Positions 1 through 8,952 of a stretch of DNA of 64,000 nt are shown here, in pieces; positions within the stretch are counted from its first letter, which is position 1; the number at the start of each line of letters is the position of its first letter. Made by a program: the position numbers and the translations under genes. The notes beneath the pieces were generated by a model that searched no databases, had not been told where the DNA came from, and saw only the letters and a list, made by a program, of their open reading frames with translations. This DNA is from Streptomyces griseocarneus (GTDB lineage: Bacteria > Actinomycetota > Actinomycetes > Streptomycetales > Streptomycetaceae): positions 868,001 through 932,000 of the forward strand of contig PENC01000001.1 of NCBI GenBank assembly GCA_003674045.1. Reading direction: 5' to 3'.

Positions 1-2906
1 CCACCCCGGCGGGCGGCAAGATCCTCGTCGGCTATGTGCTGCCCGGCGGCGGCTACGACCGTGCGAAGGCGCGGGAGCTGCTGGTGGAACGCCTGCCCGC
101 CGCCCTCGTCCCCGTGCTCGCCGAGGTCGACGAGCTGCCCACCCGCACCTCCGGCAAGGTCGACCGCGACGCCCTGCCCTGGCCGCTGCCGCAGCGCGGC
201 GGCGAGGCGGGCGAGGCCGCCGAAGAACTCCACGGCACGGCCGCCCGCCTGGCCGACCTGTGGGAGGAACTGCTCGGCACCCGGCCCGCCGCCGACTCCG
301 ACTTCGTCTCCCTCGGCGGCACCAGCCTCACCGCCGCCCGCATGGCCTCCTCGCTGCGCGAGCACCACCCCGGCGTCTCCGTGGCCGGTCTCTACCGCCA
401 CCCCGTCCTGCGGGACATGGCCGCGCACCTCGACACCCTCACCCCCGCCCAGGAGACCGGGCACCCGCCGCGCGAGGTGCGGGCCGTACGCCCCCTGCGG
501 CGGCGCACCGGCGTCGTCCAGGTCCTCGTACAGTGCGCGCTGTTCGGCGTCGCCGGCCTGCGCGGCCTCGTCGGCCTCGCCGCGGCGGACAACGTCCTCG
601 GCCTGCTGGCCCCCGAGGCCTGGGCCCCGCACACCTCCTGGTGGTTCGTGATCGTCGGCTGGGTGGTGCTCTTCAGCGCCCCGGCCCGGTTCACCGTCGG
701 CGCCCTCGCCGCACGGGCCCTGACCCGTGGCATCACGCCGGGCGCCTACCCCCGCGGCGGCCGCGTCCACCTGCGGCTGTGGGCCGCCGAGCGCACCGTC
801 GCCTCCTTCGGCGTCCCCTCGCTCCTCGGCACCCCCTGGGCCTCCTGGTACGCCCGGTCCCTGGGCTGCCGGGCGGGCCGCGGTGTCGCCCTGCACGCCA
901 TGCCCCCGGTGACCGGCCTCGCCGAGTTCGGCGACGGCTGCGCGGTCGAGCCCGAGGCCGACATCTCCGGCTGGTGGCTGGACGGCGGCCTGCTGCACGT
1001 CGGCGCCGTGAAGGTCGGCGCGGGCGCCCGGGTCGCCCACCGCAGCATGATGATGCCGGGCGCCTCCCTGGGCACCGGCGCCGAACTCACCTCCGGCGCC
1101 TGCCTCGACGGCCACGTCCCCGCGGGCGAGGTCTGGGAGGGCTCCCCGGCCCGCCCCCGCCGCCGCGCGGCCACCGGTACCACCCACCGCCCCGCCGCGA
1201 ACCGCGGCACCGCGGCCACGGCCGCCGACATCCCCGTGACCACCGGCGCGCACCGCGCGGCCACCGCGACGGCCGAGCGCGCCGACGGCCTCGGCCACGA
1301 GCAGGACGGCGTGGGCCGCTGCGGCACCGCCGTCGCCGGAGCCGCCCCGCGACGCCCGTTCAGCCGCCACCGCCGCGCCGCCGACAAGGTCCGCCCGCAG
1401 CAGGCCGGCCGCCCCGAGCCGTACGCGGGCCGCGCCAAGGGCCCCTTCCGCCCCGGCGGCAGCCGCGGCGCCCGCCGCGCCGCCCGTCCGGGCAACCCGC
1501 CCGTGCCGCGCATGTCCCACCGCACCCGGCTCGCCTACGCGCTGAGCCTCGGGGCCCTCCCGCTGCTGCCCACCGTTGCGATGCTGCCCGCGCTCGTCGG
1601 CACGTACTACCTCGTCAAGGGCTGCTCCACGCTGCTGTCGGTGTCGCTGCTGCTGGTCGCCGCCGCGCCCGTCCTCACCGTCGTCACCACCCTGTGCTGG
1701 GCGCTGCTCGTCGCCGGCGTCGTCCGCGTCCTCGGCCGCGGCATCACGCCCGGCGACCACCCGGCCACCGGCGGCGTCGCCTGGCGCGCCTGGCTCGTCA
1801 CGCGGCTGCTCGACTCCACCCGCTCCAGCCTCTTCCCGCTCTACGCGGGCCTGGCCACCCCCGTGTGGATGCGGCTGCTCGGCGCCCGCGTCGGCAGGAG
1901 CGCCGAGATCTCCACGGTGCTGCCGCTGCCCTCGCTGCTCACCGTCGAGGACGGCGCGTTCCTCGCCGACGACACCCTCGTCGCCCCCTACGAGCTGCGC
2001 GGCGGCCGGATGCGGCTGGGCACCGCGCACATCGGACGGCGCGCCTTCGTCGGCAACTCCGGCATCGTGGGCCCCGGCCGCAGCGTCCCCGACCACGGTC
2101 TGGTCGGCGTCCTCTCCGACACCCCCGAACACGCCGAGCCGGGCGGCTCCTGGCTGGGGCGGCCCGCGATGCCGCTGCCGCGCGTCGCGACCGTCGCCGA
2201 CGCGGGCCGGACGTTCGAGCCGCCGCGCCGCCTCGTCCTCGCCCGCCTGTCCGTCGAGATGTGCCGCGTCCTGCCGCTGATCATCGGCTTCGTCTTCGCC
2301 GAACTGGTACTGCTCGGCGAGCAGGACGCGCTCGACACCGGCGGCCCCTGGCTCGCCGCCGCCGTCGGCGCGCCGCTGCTGCTGGCCGCCGCGGCCGCCG
2401 CCGGGCTCACCGCCACCGCGGCCAAGTGGCTGCTCATGGGCCGCTTCAAGGTGGGGGAGGCCCCGCTGTGGAGCTCCTTCGTCTGGCGCAACGAGCTCTA
2501 CGACACCTTCGTGGAGTCCCTCGCCGTGCCGTGGATGGCCGGTCCCTTCACGGGCACCCCGGTCCTCAACTGGTGGCTGCGCAGCCTGGGCGCGCGGATC
2601 GGCCGCGGCGTGTGGTGCGACACGCACTGGCTCCCCGAGACCGACCTGGTGACCCTCGGCGACGGCGTCAGCGTCAACCGCGGCTGCGTCCTGCAGACCC
2701 ACCTCTTCCACGACCGGATCATGCGCATGGACGCCGTCCACATGGCCGAGGGCTCCTCGCTGGGCCCGCACGGCATCGTCCTGCCCGGCACCACCATCGG
2801 CGAGCACGCGGCCATCGCGCCCTCGTCCCTGGTGATGCGCGGCGAGTCCGTGCCCGCCGGGACCCGCTGGGCGGGCAACCCCATCGCCGGGGAGCGTGTG
2901 GCGTGA
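1..2906 (+). CDS. Pls/PosA-type NRPS-like synthetase, 3' part
   Basis: The reading frame is already open at the left edge, so the start lies outside the window. The visible part begins with the end of an adenylation domain, with an A10-like motif (TSGKVDRDALP, near 150-185). A peptidyl-carrier domain follows (LGGTSLTAA, phosphopantetheine Ser codon at 324-326). The rest is membrane-bound: hydrophobic helices near 520-720, 1530-1740 and 2230-2440, alternating with three left-handed beta-helix (hexapeptide acyltransferase-like) segments near 880-1140, 1870-2130 and 2590-2890. This order is the terminal architecture of epsilon-poly-L-lysine-synthetase-like enzymes (Pls/PosA), which activate one amino acid and join or transfer it at the membrane. 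The amino acid cannot be read because most of the A domain is missing. An unusual Arg/Ala/Gly-rich linker of about 120 residues (near 1145-1510) separates the first and second halves. The stop overlaps the next start (GTGA). Confidence 0.85.
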   Translation, partial: TPAGGKILVGYVLPGGGYDRAKARELLVERLPAALVPVLAEVDELPTRTSGKVDRDALPWPLPQRGGEAGEAAEELHGTAARLADLWEELLGTRPAADSDFVSLGGTSLTAARMASSLREHHPGVSVAGLYRHPVLRDMAAHLDTLTPAQETGHPPREVRAVRPLRRRTGVVQVLVQCALFGVAGLRGLVGLAAADNVLGLLAPEAWAPHTSWWFVIVGWVVLFSAPARFTVGALAARALTRGITPGAYPRGGRVHLRLWAAERTVASFGVPSLLGTPWASWYARSLGCRAGRGVALHAMPPVTGLAEFGDGCAVEPEADISGWWLDGGLLHVGAVKVGAGARVAHRSMMMPGASLGTGAELTSGACLDGHVPAGEVWEGSPARPRRRAATGTTHRPAANRGTAATAADIPVTTGAHRAATATAERADGLGHEQDGVGRCGTAVAGAAPRRPFSRHRRAADKVRPQQAGRPEPYAGRAKGPFRPGGSRGARRAARPGNPPVPRMSHRTRLAYALSLGALPLLPTVAMLPALVGTYYLVKGCSTLLSVSLLLVAAAPVLTVVTTLCWALLVAGVVRVLGRGITPGDHPATGGVAWRAWLVTRLLDSTRSSLFPLYAGLATPVWMRLLGARVGRSAEISTVLPLPSLLTVEDGAFLADDTLVAPYELRGGRMRLGTAHIGRRAFVGNSGIVGPGRSVPDHGLVGVLSDTPEHAEPGGSWLGRPAMPLPRVATVADAGRTFEPPRRLVLARLSVEMCRVLPLIIGFVFAELVLLGEQDALDTGGPWLAAAVGAPLLLAAAAAAGLTATAAKWLLMGRFKVGEAPLWSSFVWRNELYDTFVESLAVPWMAGPFTGTPVLNWWLRSLGARIGRGVWCDTHWLPETDLVTLGDGVSVNRGCVLQTHLFHDRIMRMDAVHMAEGSSLGPHGIVLPGTTIGEHAAIAPSSLVMRGESVPAGTRWAGNPIAGERVA

Positions 2907-4351
2907 GAAACGGGGGCCGCGCCTCCCTCCGGGACCGCTTCCCGTGCAGCCGCCGCGCCCTGCTCACGGCCGCGGCGGCCCTCCCGCTGACCGCCACCGC
3001 GGCCAGCACCGGCGGCAGGACGGCCGCCCCGGAGGACGACACGGCGCGGTACTTCCCGCGCCACGGCTCGTACGGCCACCGCACCGTCGCCTACGACCTG
3101 CGGCTGTCCTACGACCCCGACACGGCCTGGCTCGACGGGCACGCCACGATCCACGCGGTCACCAACCGGTGCACGCGCCGGGTCGAACTCGACCTGGCGC
3201 GGCTCACCGTGCAGTCGGCCGAGATCGACGGCGCGCCCGCCGCGGTGCGGCAGCGCGACGGCAAGGCCGTGCTCACCGTCGAGCGGGCGCTCGCCGAGGA
3301 GCAGCCGTTCACCGTGGACATCCGCTACAGCGGCAGCCCGCGGCCCGTCCGCACCCCCTTCGGCGCGATCGGCTGGGACCGCACGGGCGACGACTACGAC
3401 GGCACCGTCGTCGCCTCCCAGCCGCTCGGGGCGCCCTCGTGGTTCCCGTGCAACGACCGGCCGGACGACAAGGCCGCCTACACGGTCACGGTCGTCGTGC
3501 CCGACGGGCACCACGCCCTCGCCAACGGCACCCTGCACGAGCGCCGCGCCCTCGACGACGGCTCGGTGGCCTGGACCTACCACCACCCCGGGCCGATGGC
3601 GTCCTACCTCGCCGCCGTCTACACCGGCCGCTTCGCCCACGAGACCCACCACGCCGACGACAACGGCTCGCCCGTCCCGCTGCGCAACGCCTACCCCGCC
3701 CACCTCGCCGACCGGGCCCGGCACGACCTCGCCCGCCAGCCGGAGATGCTCCGCCACTTCGCGGCACTCTTCGGCCCGTACCCCTTCGAGACGTACGGGG
3801 CGGTCGTCGTCGACGCCGAGCTCGCGGCACCCGTCGAGAACCAGACGCTCTCCGTCTTCGGCCGCAACCACATGGACGGGCGGCGCGGCTCGGAGACGCT
3901 CGTGGCCCACGAGCTCGCCCACCAGTGGTACGGCAACAGCGTCGGTCTCACGGACTGGCAGCACATCTGGCTCAACGAGGGCTTCGCCACCTACGCCGAG
4001 TGGCTGTGGTCCGAGCACCTCGGCGAGTACGACGCCCACGACCTGGCCGGCCAGGCGTGGCGGGAGCTCTCGCGCAAGCGGCAGAACCTGCGCATCGGCG
4101 ACCCCGGGCGCAGCCGCATCTTCGACGACCGGATCTACGTCCGCGGCGCGTGCACCCTGCACGCGCTGCGGCTGGCGCTGGGCGACGAGCACTTCTTCAC
4201 CGTGCTCCGCACCTGGCACGACGCGCACCGGGGCGGCAGCGCGGACACGGAGGCGTTCGTCGGCCACGCGGAACGGGTGACGGGCCGTCCGCTGACGACG
4301 CTGATCCGCCCGTGGCTGTTCGACAGGACGCTGCCGCGATTTCCCGTATGA
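2903..4351 (+). CDS. M1 family metallopeptidase, Tat-exported
   Basis: Zinc aminopeptidase-like protein of 482 residues. The GTG start overlaps the upstream stop. The N-terminus has a twin-arginine signal (CSRRALLTAAAALP, about residues 14-27), so export in folded form is expected. The M1 zinc site is complete: HELAH at 336-340 and the third ligand Glu359 in NEGFATY, 18 residues downstream. A GAMEN-like exopeptidase strip is present as PVENQTLS. It is shorter than full four-domain M1 enzymes, as is common for secreted actinobacterial forms that lack the C-terminal helical domain. Translational coupling to the synthetase gene suggests co-expression, but a shared pathway is only inference. Confidence 0.9.
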   Translation: MRNGGRASLRDRFPCSRRALLTAAAALPLTATAASTGGRTAAPEDDTARYFPRHGSYGHRTVAYDLRLSYDPDTAWLDGHATIHAVTNRCTRRVELDLARLTVQSAEIDGAPAAVRQRDGKAVLTVERALAEEQPFTVDIRYSGSPRPVRTPFGAIGWDRTGDDYDGTVVASQPLGAPSWFPCNDRPDDKAAYTVTVVVPDGHHALANGTLHERRALDDGSVAWTYHHPGPMASYLAAVYTGRFAHETHHADDNGSPVPLRNAYPAHLADRARHDLARQPEMLRHFAALFGPYPFETYGAVVVDAELAAPVENQTLSVFGRNHMDGRRGSETLVAHELAHQWYGNSVGLTDWQHIWLNEGFATYAEWLWSEHLGEYDAHDLAGQAWRELSRKRQNLRIGDPGRSRIFDDRIYVRGACTLHALRLALGDEHFFTVLRTWHDAHRGGSADTEAFVGHAERVTGRPLTTLIRPWLFDRTLPRFPV

Positions 4352-4366
4352 GCGGGTCCGCCCGGT

Positions 4367-5164
4367 CTACCAGTGGGCCGGGCGGTTCAGCGACGGCGGC
4401 AGGACGGTGCTGCCGTCGCCCTTCGCGGCGTCGAGCTGCGACTGCACCAGGAAGAGGGCTCCGGTGAGGTCGGCGCCGCGCAGATCCGCACCGCGCAGGT
4501 CGGCCCCTATGAGGTCGGCCGTGCGCAGATCCGCGCCACGGAGGTCGGCCCCTATGAGCAGGGCCCCACGGAGGCTCGCGCCGCGCAGGTCGGCACCCCT
4601 CAGCCGGGCGCCGACGAGGTCGGCTCCCCGGCGCTCCTTCTTCTTGCTGCTCAGCCCTGCGCGTGCCAGCTCACTGGCCCGCAGCAGCAGGGGGTTGACC
4701 GCCTGCCGGACTGCGGCCACATCCGTGGCCGCGAGGGCCTCGGGGTCCTGGTGGGTGAGCTGCTCGGTCTCCTCCAGCGCGCGGGTCAGCTCCGCGTGGA
4801 TCGGACGGGCGGCCGACAGCGCGCGGGCCTCCGTCAGGTAGCGCAGCAGTTCGTGGAGGTCGCGCATGACCGGGAACACGTCGAACATCCGCCGCGCGGT
4901 CCCCGGCGCCTCCCGCCAGTCCCTGCCGCCGAACGTGACCTGCGAGACCTTCTGCCCGGCACCGAAGCAGTCGTAGACCGTGCAGCCACGGAAACCGCTC
5001 TGCCGCAGTTCGGTGTGGATGCCGCAGCGGAAGTCCTGCTGGATGTTGCGGCACGGCGTGCGGGCGGGTTTGTCGACGGCGAAGTCGGAGGAGGCGGCGA
5101 AGGCGGGCACGACGCAGCACAGTGCGAAGCACTGTGCGCAGTCGGCTTTGTATATGTGGGGCAA
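4367..5164 (-). CDS. pentapeptide repeat protein with Cys-rich N-terminus
   Basis: 265 residues read from a TTG start. A GAAGGA ribosome-binding site lies about 11 nt upstream and no ATG or GTG is better placed. The first 70 residues are rich in cysteine (CAQCFALCC, FRCGIH, GCTVYDCFGAGQ), which suggests a metal or Fe-S cluster site. A helical middle section follows. Near the C-terminus about 12 consecutive A(D/N)LxX-type pentapeptides (ADLRG, ADLIG and so on) should fold as a right-handed quadrilateral beta-helix. The biochemical role is unknown. DNA-gyrase protection is known for some pentapeptide proteins, but nothing here supports it. The + strand frames across this gene are mirror images of the repeat. 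Confidence 0.85.
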   Translation of the reverse strand: MPHIYKADCAQCFALCCVVPAFAASSDFAVDKPARTPCRNIQQDFRCGIHTELRQSGFRGCTVYDCFGAGQKVSQVTFGGRDWREAPGTARRMFDVFPVMRDLHELLRYLTEARALSAARPIHAELTRALEETEQLTHQDPEALAATDVAAVRQAVNPLLLRASELARAGLSSKKKERRGADLVGARLRGADLRGASLRGALLIGADLRGADLRTADLIGADLRGADLRGADLTGALFLVQSQLDAAKGDGSTVLPPSLNRPAHW

Positions 5165-5250
5165 GCTCTTGGAGTTCCTTCTGGTGCTTTGTGGTTCGGC
5201 GGGGTGCGCCTACTGGGGTGCGGCTTGCGGTGCGTGTGCGTCTGCGGGCC

Positions 5251-5285
5251 GGTGGGGGCTTGTCGCGCAGTTCCCCGCGCCCCTT
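5251..5285 (+). repeat. dispersed intergenic repeat, copy 1
   Basis: 35-bp element with the core GCGCAGTTCCCCGCGCCCC. Near-identical copies occur at 13514-13548 (same orientation) and at 35380-35410, 37353-37383 and 40218-40251 (opposite orientation). All five lie outside coding sequence. A hairpin follows directly (CCGGGG/CCCCGG, 5290-5306). Confidence 0.85.
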
Positions 5286-5395
5286 AAGACCGGGGCTTCG
5301 CCCCGGAGCCCGTCGCCCCCCGTTTGTGGGCAGGCGTTCCGCACGGCGGAACGGGTGGGCACAAACGGGCCCACGGGTCAGCACCGGAACGGGGT

Positions 5396-5414
5396 CCGGG
5401 GGCGGAGCCCCCGG
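5396..5414 (-). terminator. hairpin downstream of tex
   Basis: Perfect inverted repeat CCGGGGGC-GGA-GCCCCCGG, beginning about 15 nt past the tex stop on the minus strand. There is no clear T-run, which is usual for Streptomyces terminators. A second, weaker hairpin sits at 5290-5306, and between them the 5165-5428 gap carries no gene. Confidence 0.55.
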
Positions 5415-5428
5415 TCACATAGGTGGGG

Positions 5429-7807
5429 CTACTTCAGGAGGCCCGCACGGCGAAGAGCATCGGCCATCGCCCCGCCGTCGTCGCTGTCGCGCCGCGGCCG
5501 CGGTGCCGTTCCCCGGCCGCCGCCGGGACGGCCGGGACGGTCACCCCGCGACGTACGGTCGCTCCGCTTCGCAGAACCGCCGGAGGCCGACGCCGACGCC
5601 TCGTCGTCGAGGCGCAGCGTCAGAGAGATCCGCTTGCGCGGAATGTCCACGTCCATGACCTTCACCCGGACGATGTCGCCCGGCTTCACCACGTCCCGCG
5701 GGTCCTTGACGAAGGTCTTGGACATGGCGGAGACATGCACGAGACCGTCCTGGTGGACGCCGATGTCGACGAAGGCGCCGAAGGCGGCCACGTTGGTGAC
5801 CACGCCTTCCAGGAGCATGCCGGGGGTGAGGTCGCCGATCTTCTCGACGCCTTCCTTGAACGTCGCGGTCCTGAACTCGGGCCGCGGGTCGCGCCCCGGG
5901 TTCTCCAGCTCGCGCAGGATGTCGGTGACGGTCGGCAGGCCGAAGGTGTCGTCGACGAAGTTCTCGGGGCGCAGCGAGCGCAGCTTCGCCGTGTCGCCCA
6001 TGAGGGCCGCGACCTCGCGCTTGTCGCCGACGGCCGCCTGGACGATGGCCTGGGCCAGGGGGTACGCCTCGGGGTGCACGCCGGAGGCGTCCAGCGGCTG
6101 GTCGCCGCCGCGGATGCGGAGGAAGCCCGCGCACTGCTCGAACGCCTTCGGGCCGAGCCGGGACACGTCCTTGAGGCCGCGGCGGGAGCGGAAGGGGCCG
6201 TTGGTGTCGCGGTGGGCGACGATGTTCTCCGCGAGGCCGGTGCTGATGCCGGAGACGCGGGCGAGCAGCGGCGCGGACGCGGTGTTCACGTCGACGCCGA
6301 CGCCGTTCACACAGTCCTCCACGACCGCGTCGAGCGAGCGGGAGAGCTTCACCTCGGACAGGTCGTGCTGGTACTGGCCGACGCCGATGGACTTGGGGTC
6401 GATCTTGACGAGCTCGGCGAGCGGGTCCTGGAGCCGCCGGGCGATGGAGACGGCGCCCCGGAGGGAGACGTCCATGCCGGGCAGCTCCTGCGAGGCGTAC
6501 GCGGAGGCGGAGTACACCGAGGCGCCCGCCTCCGAGACCATCACCTTGGTCAGCCCGAGCTCGGGGTGACGCGTGATCAGGTCGGCCGCCAGCTTGTCGG
6601 TCTCGCGGGAGGCCGTGCCGTTGCCGATCGCGACGAGCTCCACGCCGTGCTCGCGGGCAAGCTTTGCCAGGGTGGCCAGCGAGGCGTCCCACTTCTGCTG
6701 CGGCACGTGCGGGTAGATGGTGTCCGTCGCGGCCACCTTGCCGGTCGCGTCCACGACGGCGACCTTCACGCCCGTACGGAAGCCGGGGTCGAGGCCCATC
6801 GTGGCGCGCGTGCCCGCCGGGGCGGCGAGCAGCAGGTCGCGGAGATTGGCCGCGAAGACGCGGACCGCCTCGTCCTCGGCGGCCTGCCGCAGGCGCAGCC
6901 GCAAGTCGATGCCGAGGTGGACGAGGACGCGGGTGCGCCAGGCCCAGCGCACGGTGTCGCCCAGCCACTTGTCCGCGGGGCGGCCGCGCTGGGCGATCCC
7001 GAACCGCCGGGCGATGGCCTGCTCGTAGGCGGTGGGGCCGGTGGCCTCAGAGGGCTCCTCGGGCTCCAGGACGAGCTCGAGGACCTCCTCCTTCTCGCCG
7101 CGCAGCATGGCGAGCACCCGGTGCGAGGGCAGCTCGGTGAAGGGCTCGGCGAAGTCGAAGTAGTCGGCGAACTTCGCGCCCGCCTCCTCCTTGCCGTCCC
7201 GCACCTTCGCCGCGAGGCGGCCGCGCGTCCACATGCGCTCGCGCAGCTCGCCGATCAGGTCGGCGTCCTCGCCGAAGCGTTCGGTGAGGATGGCGCGGGC
7301 GCCCTCCAGCGCGGCCGCGCCGTCGGCGACGCCCCGCTCGGCGGAGACGAAGGCCGCGGCCGCGGCGAGCGGCTCGACGGAGGGGTCACCGAGCAGGCCG
7401 TCCGCCAGCGGCTCCAGGCCCGCCTCCCGGGCGATCTGCGCCTTGGTGCGCCGCTTGGGCTTGAACGGCAGGTAGATGTCCTCCAAGCGGGCCTTGGAGT
7501 CGGCCGCGAGGATCTGCGCCTGAAGCGCCTCGTCCAGCTTGCCCTGGCCGCGGACGGAGTCCAGGACCGCCGTGCGGCGGTCCTCCAGCTCCCGCAGATA
7601 GCGCAGCCGCTCCTCCAGGGAGCGCAGCTGCGCGTCGTCGAGCATCTCCGTCGCTTCCTTGCGGTAGCGGGCGATGAACGGCACGGTCGCGCCGCCGTCG
7701 AGCAAGTCGACGGCGGCCTTCACCTGCCGTTCCCGCACGCCGAGCTCCTCGGCGATCCTGCCTGCGATCCTGCCCTCGGTCGACGCACCCGCTGCCGTCA
7801 CGATCAC
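5429..7807 (-). CDS. tex: Tex family RNA-binding transcription accessory protein
   Basis: 792 residues, full length for Tex (about 770-800). The order is the family one: N-terminal helical region (RIAEELGVRERQVKAAV, VPFIARYRKE), YqgF/RNase H-like domain in the middle (MGLDPGFRTGVKVAVVD), helix-hairpin-helix region (NTASAPLLARVSGI), and C-terminal S1 domain (VTNVAAFGAFVDIGVHQDG) with a basic Gly/Arg-rich tail (DRPGRPGGGRG). Tex is a nucleic-acid-binding protein linked to transcription and RNA metabolism. The GTG start at 7807 has AGGAG 10 nt upstream. A second GTG two codons in is possible. It appears monocistronic. Confidence 0.95.
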   Translation of the reverse strand: MIVTAAGASTEGRIAGRIAEELGVRERQVKAAVDLLDGGATVPFIARYRKEATEMLDDAQLRSLEERLRYLRELEDRRTAVLDSVRGQGKLDEALQAQILAADSKARLEDIYLPFKPKRRTKAQIAREAGLEPLADGLLGDPSVEPLAAAAAFVSAERGVADGAAALEGARAILTERFGEDADLIGELRERMWTRGRLAAKVRDGKEEAGAKFADYFDFAEPFTELPSHRVLAMLRGEKEEVLELVLEPEEPSEATGPTAYEQAIARRFGIAQRGRPADKWLGDTVRWAWRTRVLVHLGIDLRLRLRQAAEDEAVRVFAANLRDLLLAAPAGTRATMGLDPGFRTGVKVAVVDATGKVAATDTIYPHVPQQKWDASLATLAKLAREHGVELVAIGNGTASRETDKLAADLITRHPELGLTKVMVSEAGASVYSASAYASQELPGMDVSLRGAVSIARRLQDPLAELVKIDPKSIGVGQYQHDLSEVKLSRSLDAVVEDCVNGVGVDVNTASAPLLARVSGISTGLAENIVAHRDTNGPFRSRRGLKDVSRLGPKAFEQCAGFLRIRGGDQPLDASGVHPEAYPLAQAIVQAAVGDKREVAALMGDTAKLRSLRPENFVDDTFGLPTVTDILRELENPGRDPRPEFRTATFKEGVEKIGDLTPGMLLEGVVTNVAAFGAFVDIGVHQDGLVHVSAMSKTFVKDPRDVVKPGDIVRVKVMDVDIPRKRISLTLRLDDEASASASGGSAKRSDRTSRGDRPGRPGGGRGTAPRPRRDSDDGGAMADALRRAGLLK

Positions 7808-7910
7808 GCTCCGCTTTCTCCTCGAGCTGCGATCTGCATTGTGGCAGGTGCCGCCGACAACGCGGTGCGGGGCGTGTCGGCCCGGGCCGTACCGCTCAGG
7901 CGGTACCCGC

Positions 7911-8783
7911 TCAGGCCGTGCCGAGGAGGTCGGCGGGGAAGGCGCCCGCCGTGGCCACCGCCGTGGCGAACGCCCCCGCGAGCTCGGTGAGGCGGGCGAC
8001 GCCCTCCGCGCCGAGGTGCTCGTACGGGGCCAGGTCCAAGCGGTCGGTCTCGTCCTCCACCTCCTCGCGCAGCGCGGTGCCCGCCTCCGTCAGCTTGCCT
8101 TCCGCGTCGAGCAGTCCGCGCTCGCGCAGCCGCGCGTATCCCGCGTCCAGCTCGGCCTCGTTCCAGCCGCGCGTCTTCATGATCCACTCGCGGCTCATGC
8201 CGCGGCCGGTGGCGCTGTGGCTGACGAGCGCCTCCACCGGGTCGAGCCCGGCCCGGACGAGCGCCATCACATGGCCGTCGCCGCGGTGTTCGCGCAGCAG
8301 GGTCGCCGCGTACCACAGCGCCGGGAGCGGGGTCTCGGGCACCGGCAGGTCCGCGTGGGCGGCGTAGAGCGGACGGCCGCCGCGCGAGCACGCCTCGGTG
8401 GCGCGCAGGGCGAGGCGCGCGGCCTCGGCGAGCTCGGAGGAGGCGACGGTCTCCTCGCCCAGGAGGCGGCGCAGGGTGGCCTCGGCGGCACGCAGCCGGG
8501 CGGCGACGACGTCCGCGGGGGAGGCGAGCTCCCAGATGCCGGGGATGTGCTCCGCGATCGCCTCGTGCTTGTAGTTGTAGAACGCGGCCGTCACGAGGCC
8601 GGCGCCCACCGGCCCGAACGCGGCGGTCCGTGTCGCCAGGTTGACGGCACGGGGGTGAGTGATGCCCAGCGCCCCGAGCTCCTTGTAGATCTCGGGGCTG
8701 AAGTACACGGTGGCGTGGAGGGCGTTGAGCGGGGAGTGACAGCGGCGCGCGGCACGCGCGGGCAGGCGTTCGGCAGTGGTCAT
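7911..8783 (-). CDS. SCO6745 family protein
   Basis: 290-residue cytosolic protein. The sequence (ARRCHSPLNALHATVYFSPE, YNYKHEAI, ALWYAATLLREHRGDGHV, EWIMKTRGW) matches the actinobacterial SCO6745 family, also called SalK-like, as I know it. Parts of the family are described as winged-helix-like, but no enzymatic role is established. The RGDGHV and ALV segments are the most conserved-looking parts. It is transcribed divergently from the GlxA-type regulator at 8953, with the shared intergenic region at 8784-8952. A member of this family next to a hopanoid locus agrees with the S. coelicolor gene order that gave the family its name. Confidence 0.8.
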   Translation of the reverse strand: MTTAERLPARAARRCHSPLNALHATVYFSPEIYKELGALGITHPRAVNLATRTAAFGPVGAGLVTAAFYNYKHEAIAEHIPGIWELASPADVVAARLRAAEATLRRLLGEETVASSELAEAARLALRATEACSRGGRPLYAAHADLPVPETPLPALWYAATLLREHRGDGHVMALVRAGLDPVEALVSHSATGRGMSREWIMKTRGWNEAELDAGYARLRERGLLDAEGKLTEAGTALREEVEDETDRLDLAPYEHLGAEGVARLTELAGAFATAVATAGAFPADLLGTA

Positions 8784-8952
8784 GGCTGCACGCTACCTAC
8801 TGGCCGGTATGCGGGGAAGCGGCGAGGGTGGCACTGCCGGGGACACGATCGGCGGCGCCGGAACGGTCGTGGCCGACAACGTCCGGTGTCGGCGGCCGAT
8901 GGCAGGAAAGGTGGGAAGCTCGTCATTGCGGACGCAACCGGAGTGGATCAGC

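Noticed and set aside
260..4351. A 1363-codon open frame on the + strand covering two genes
   Set aside because: Only its last part (from 2903) is the peptidase. The upstream part is an Arg/Pro/Gly-rich shadow of the synthetase reading frame.
4373..5287. Repetitive + strand ORF opposite the pentapeptide gene
   Set aside because: Its repeats are the mirror of the pentapeptide repeats; no domain is recognisable and codon use is unnatural.
5423..7990. 855-codon + strand ORF opposite tex
   Set aside because: Antisense shadow of a high-GC gene; tex has clear family motifs on the minus strand.
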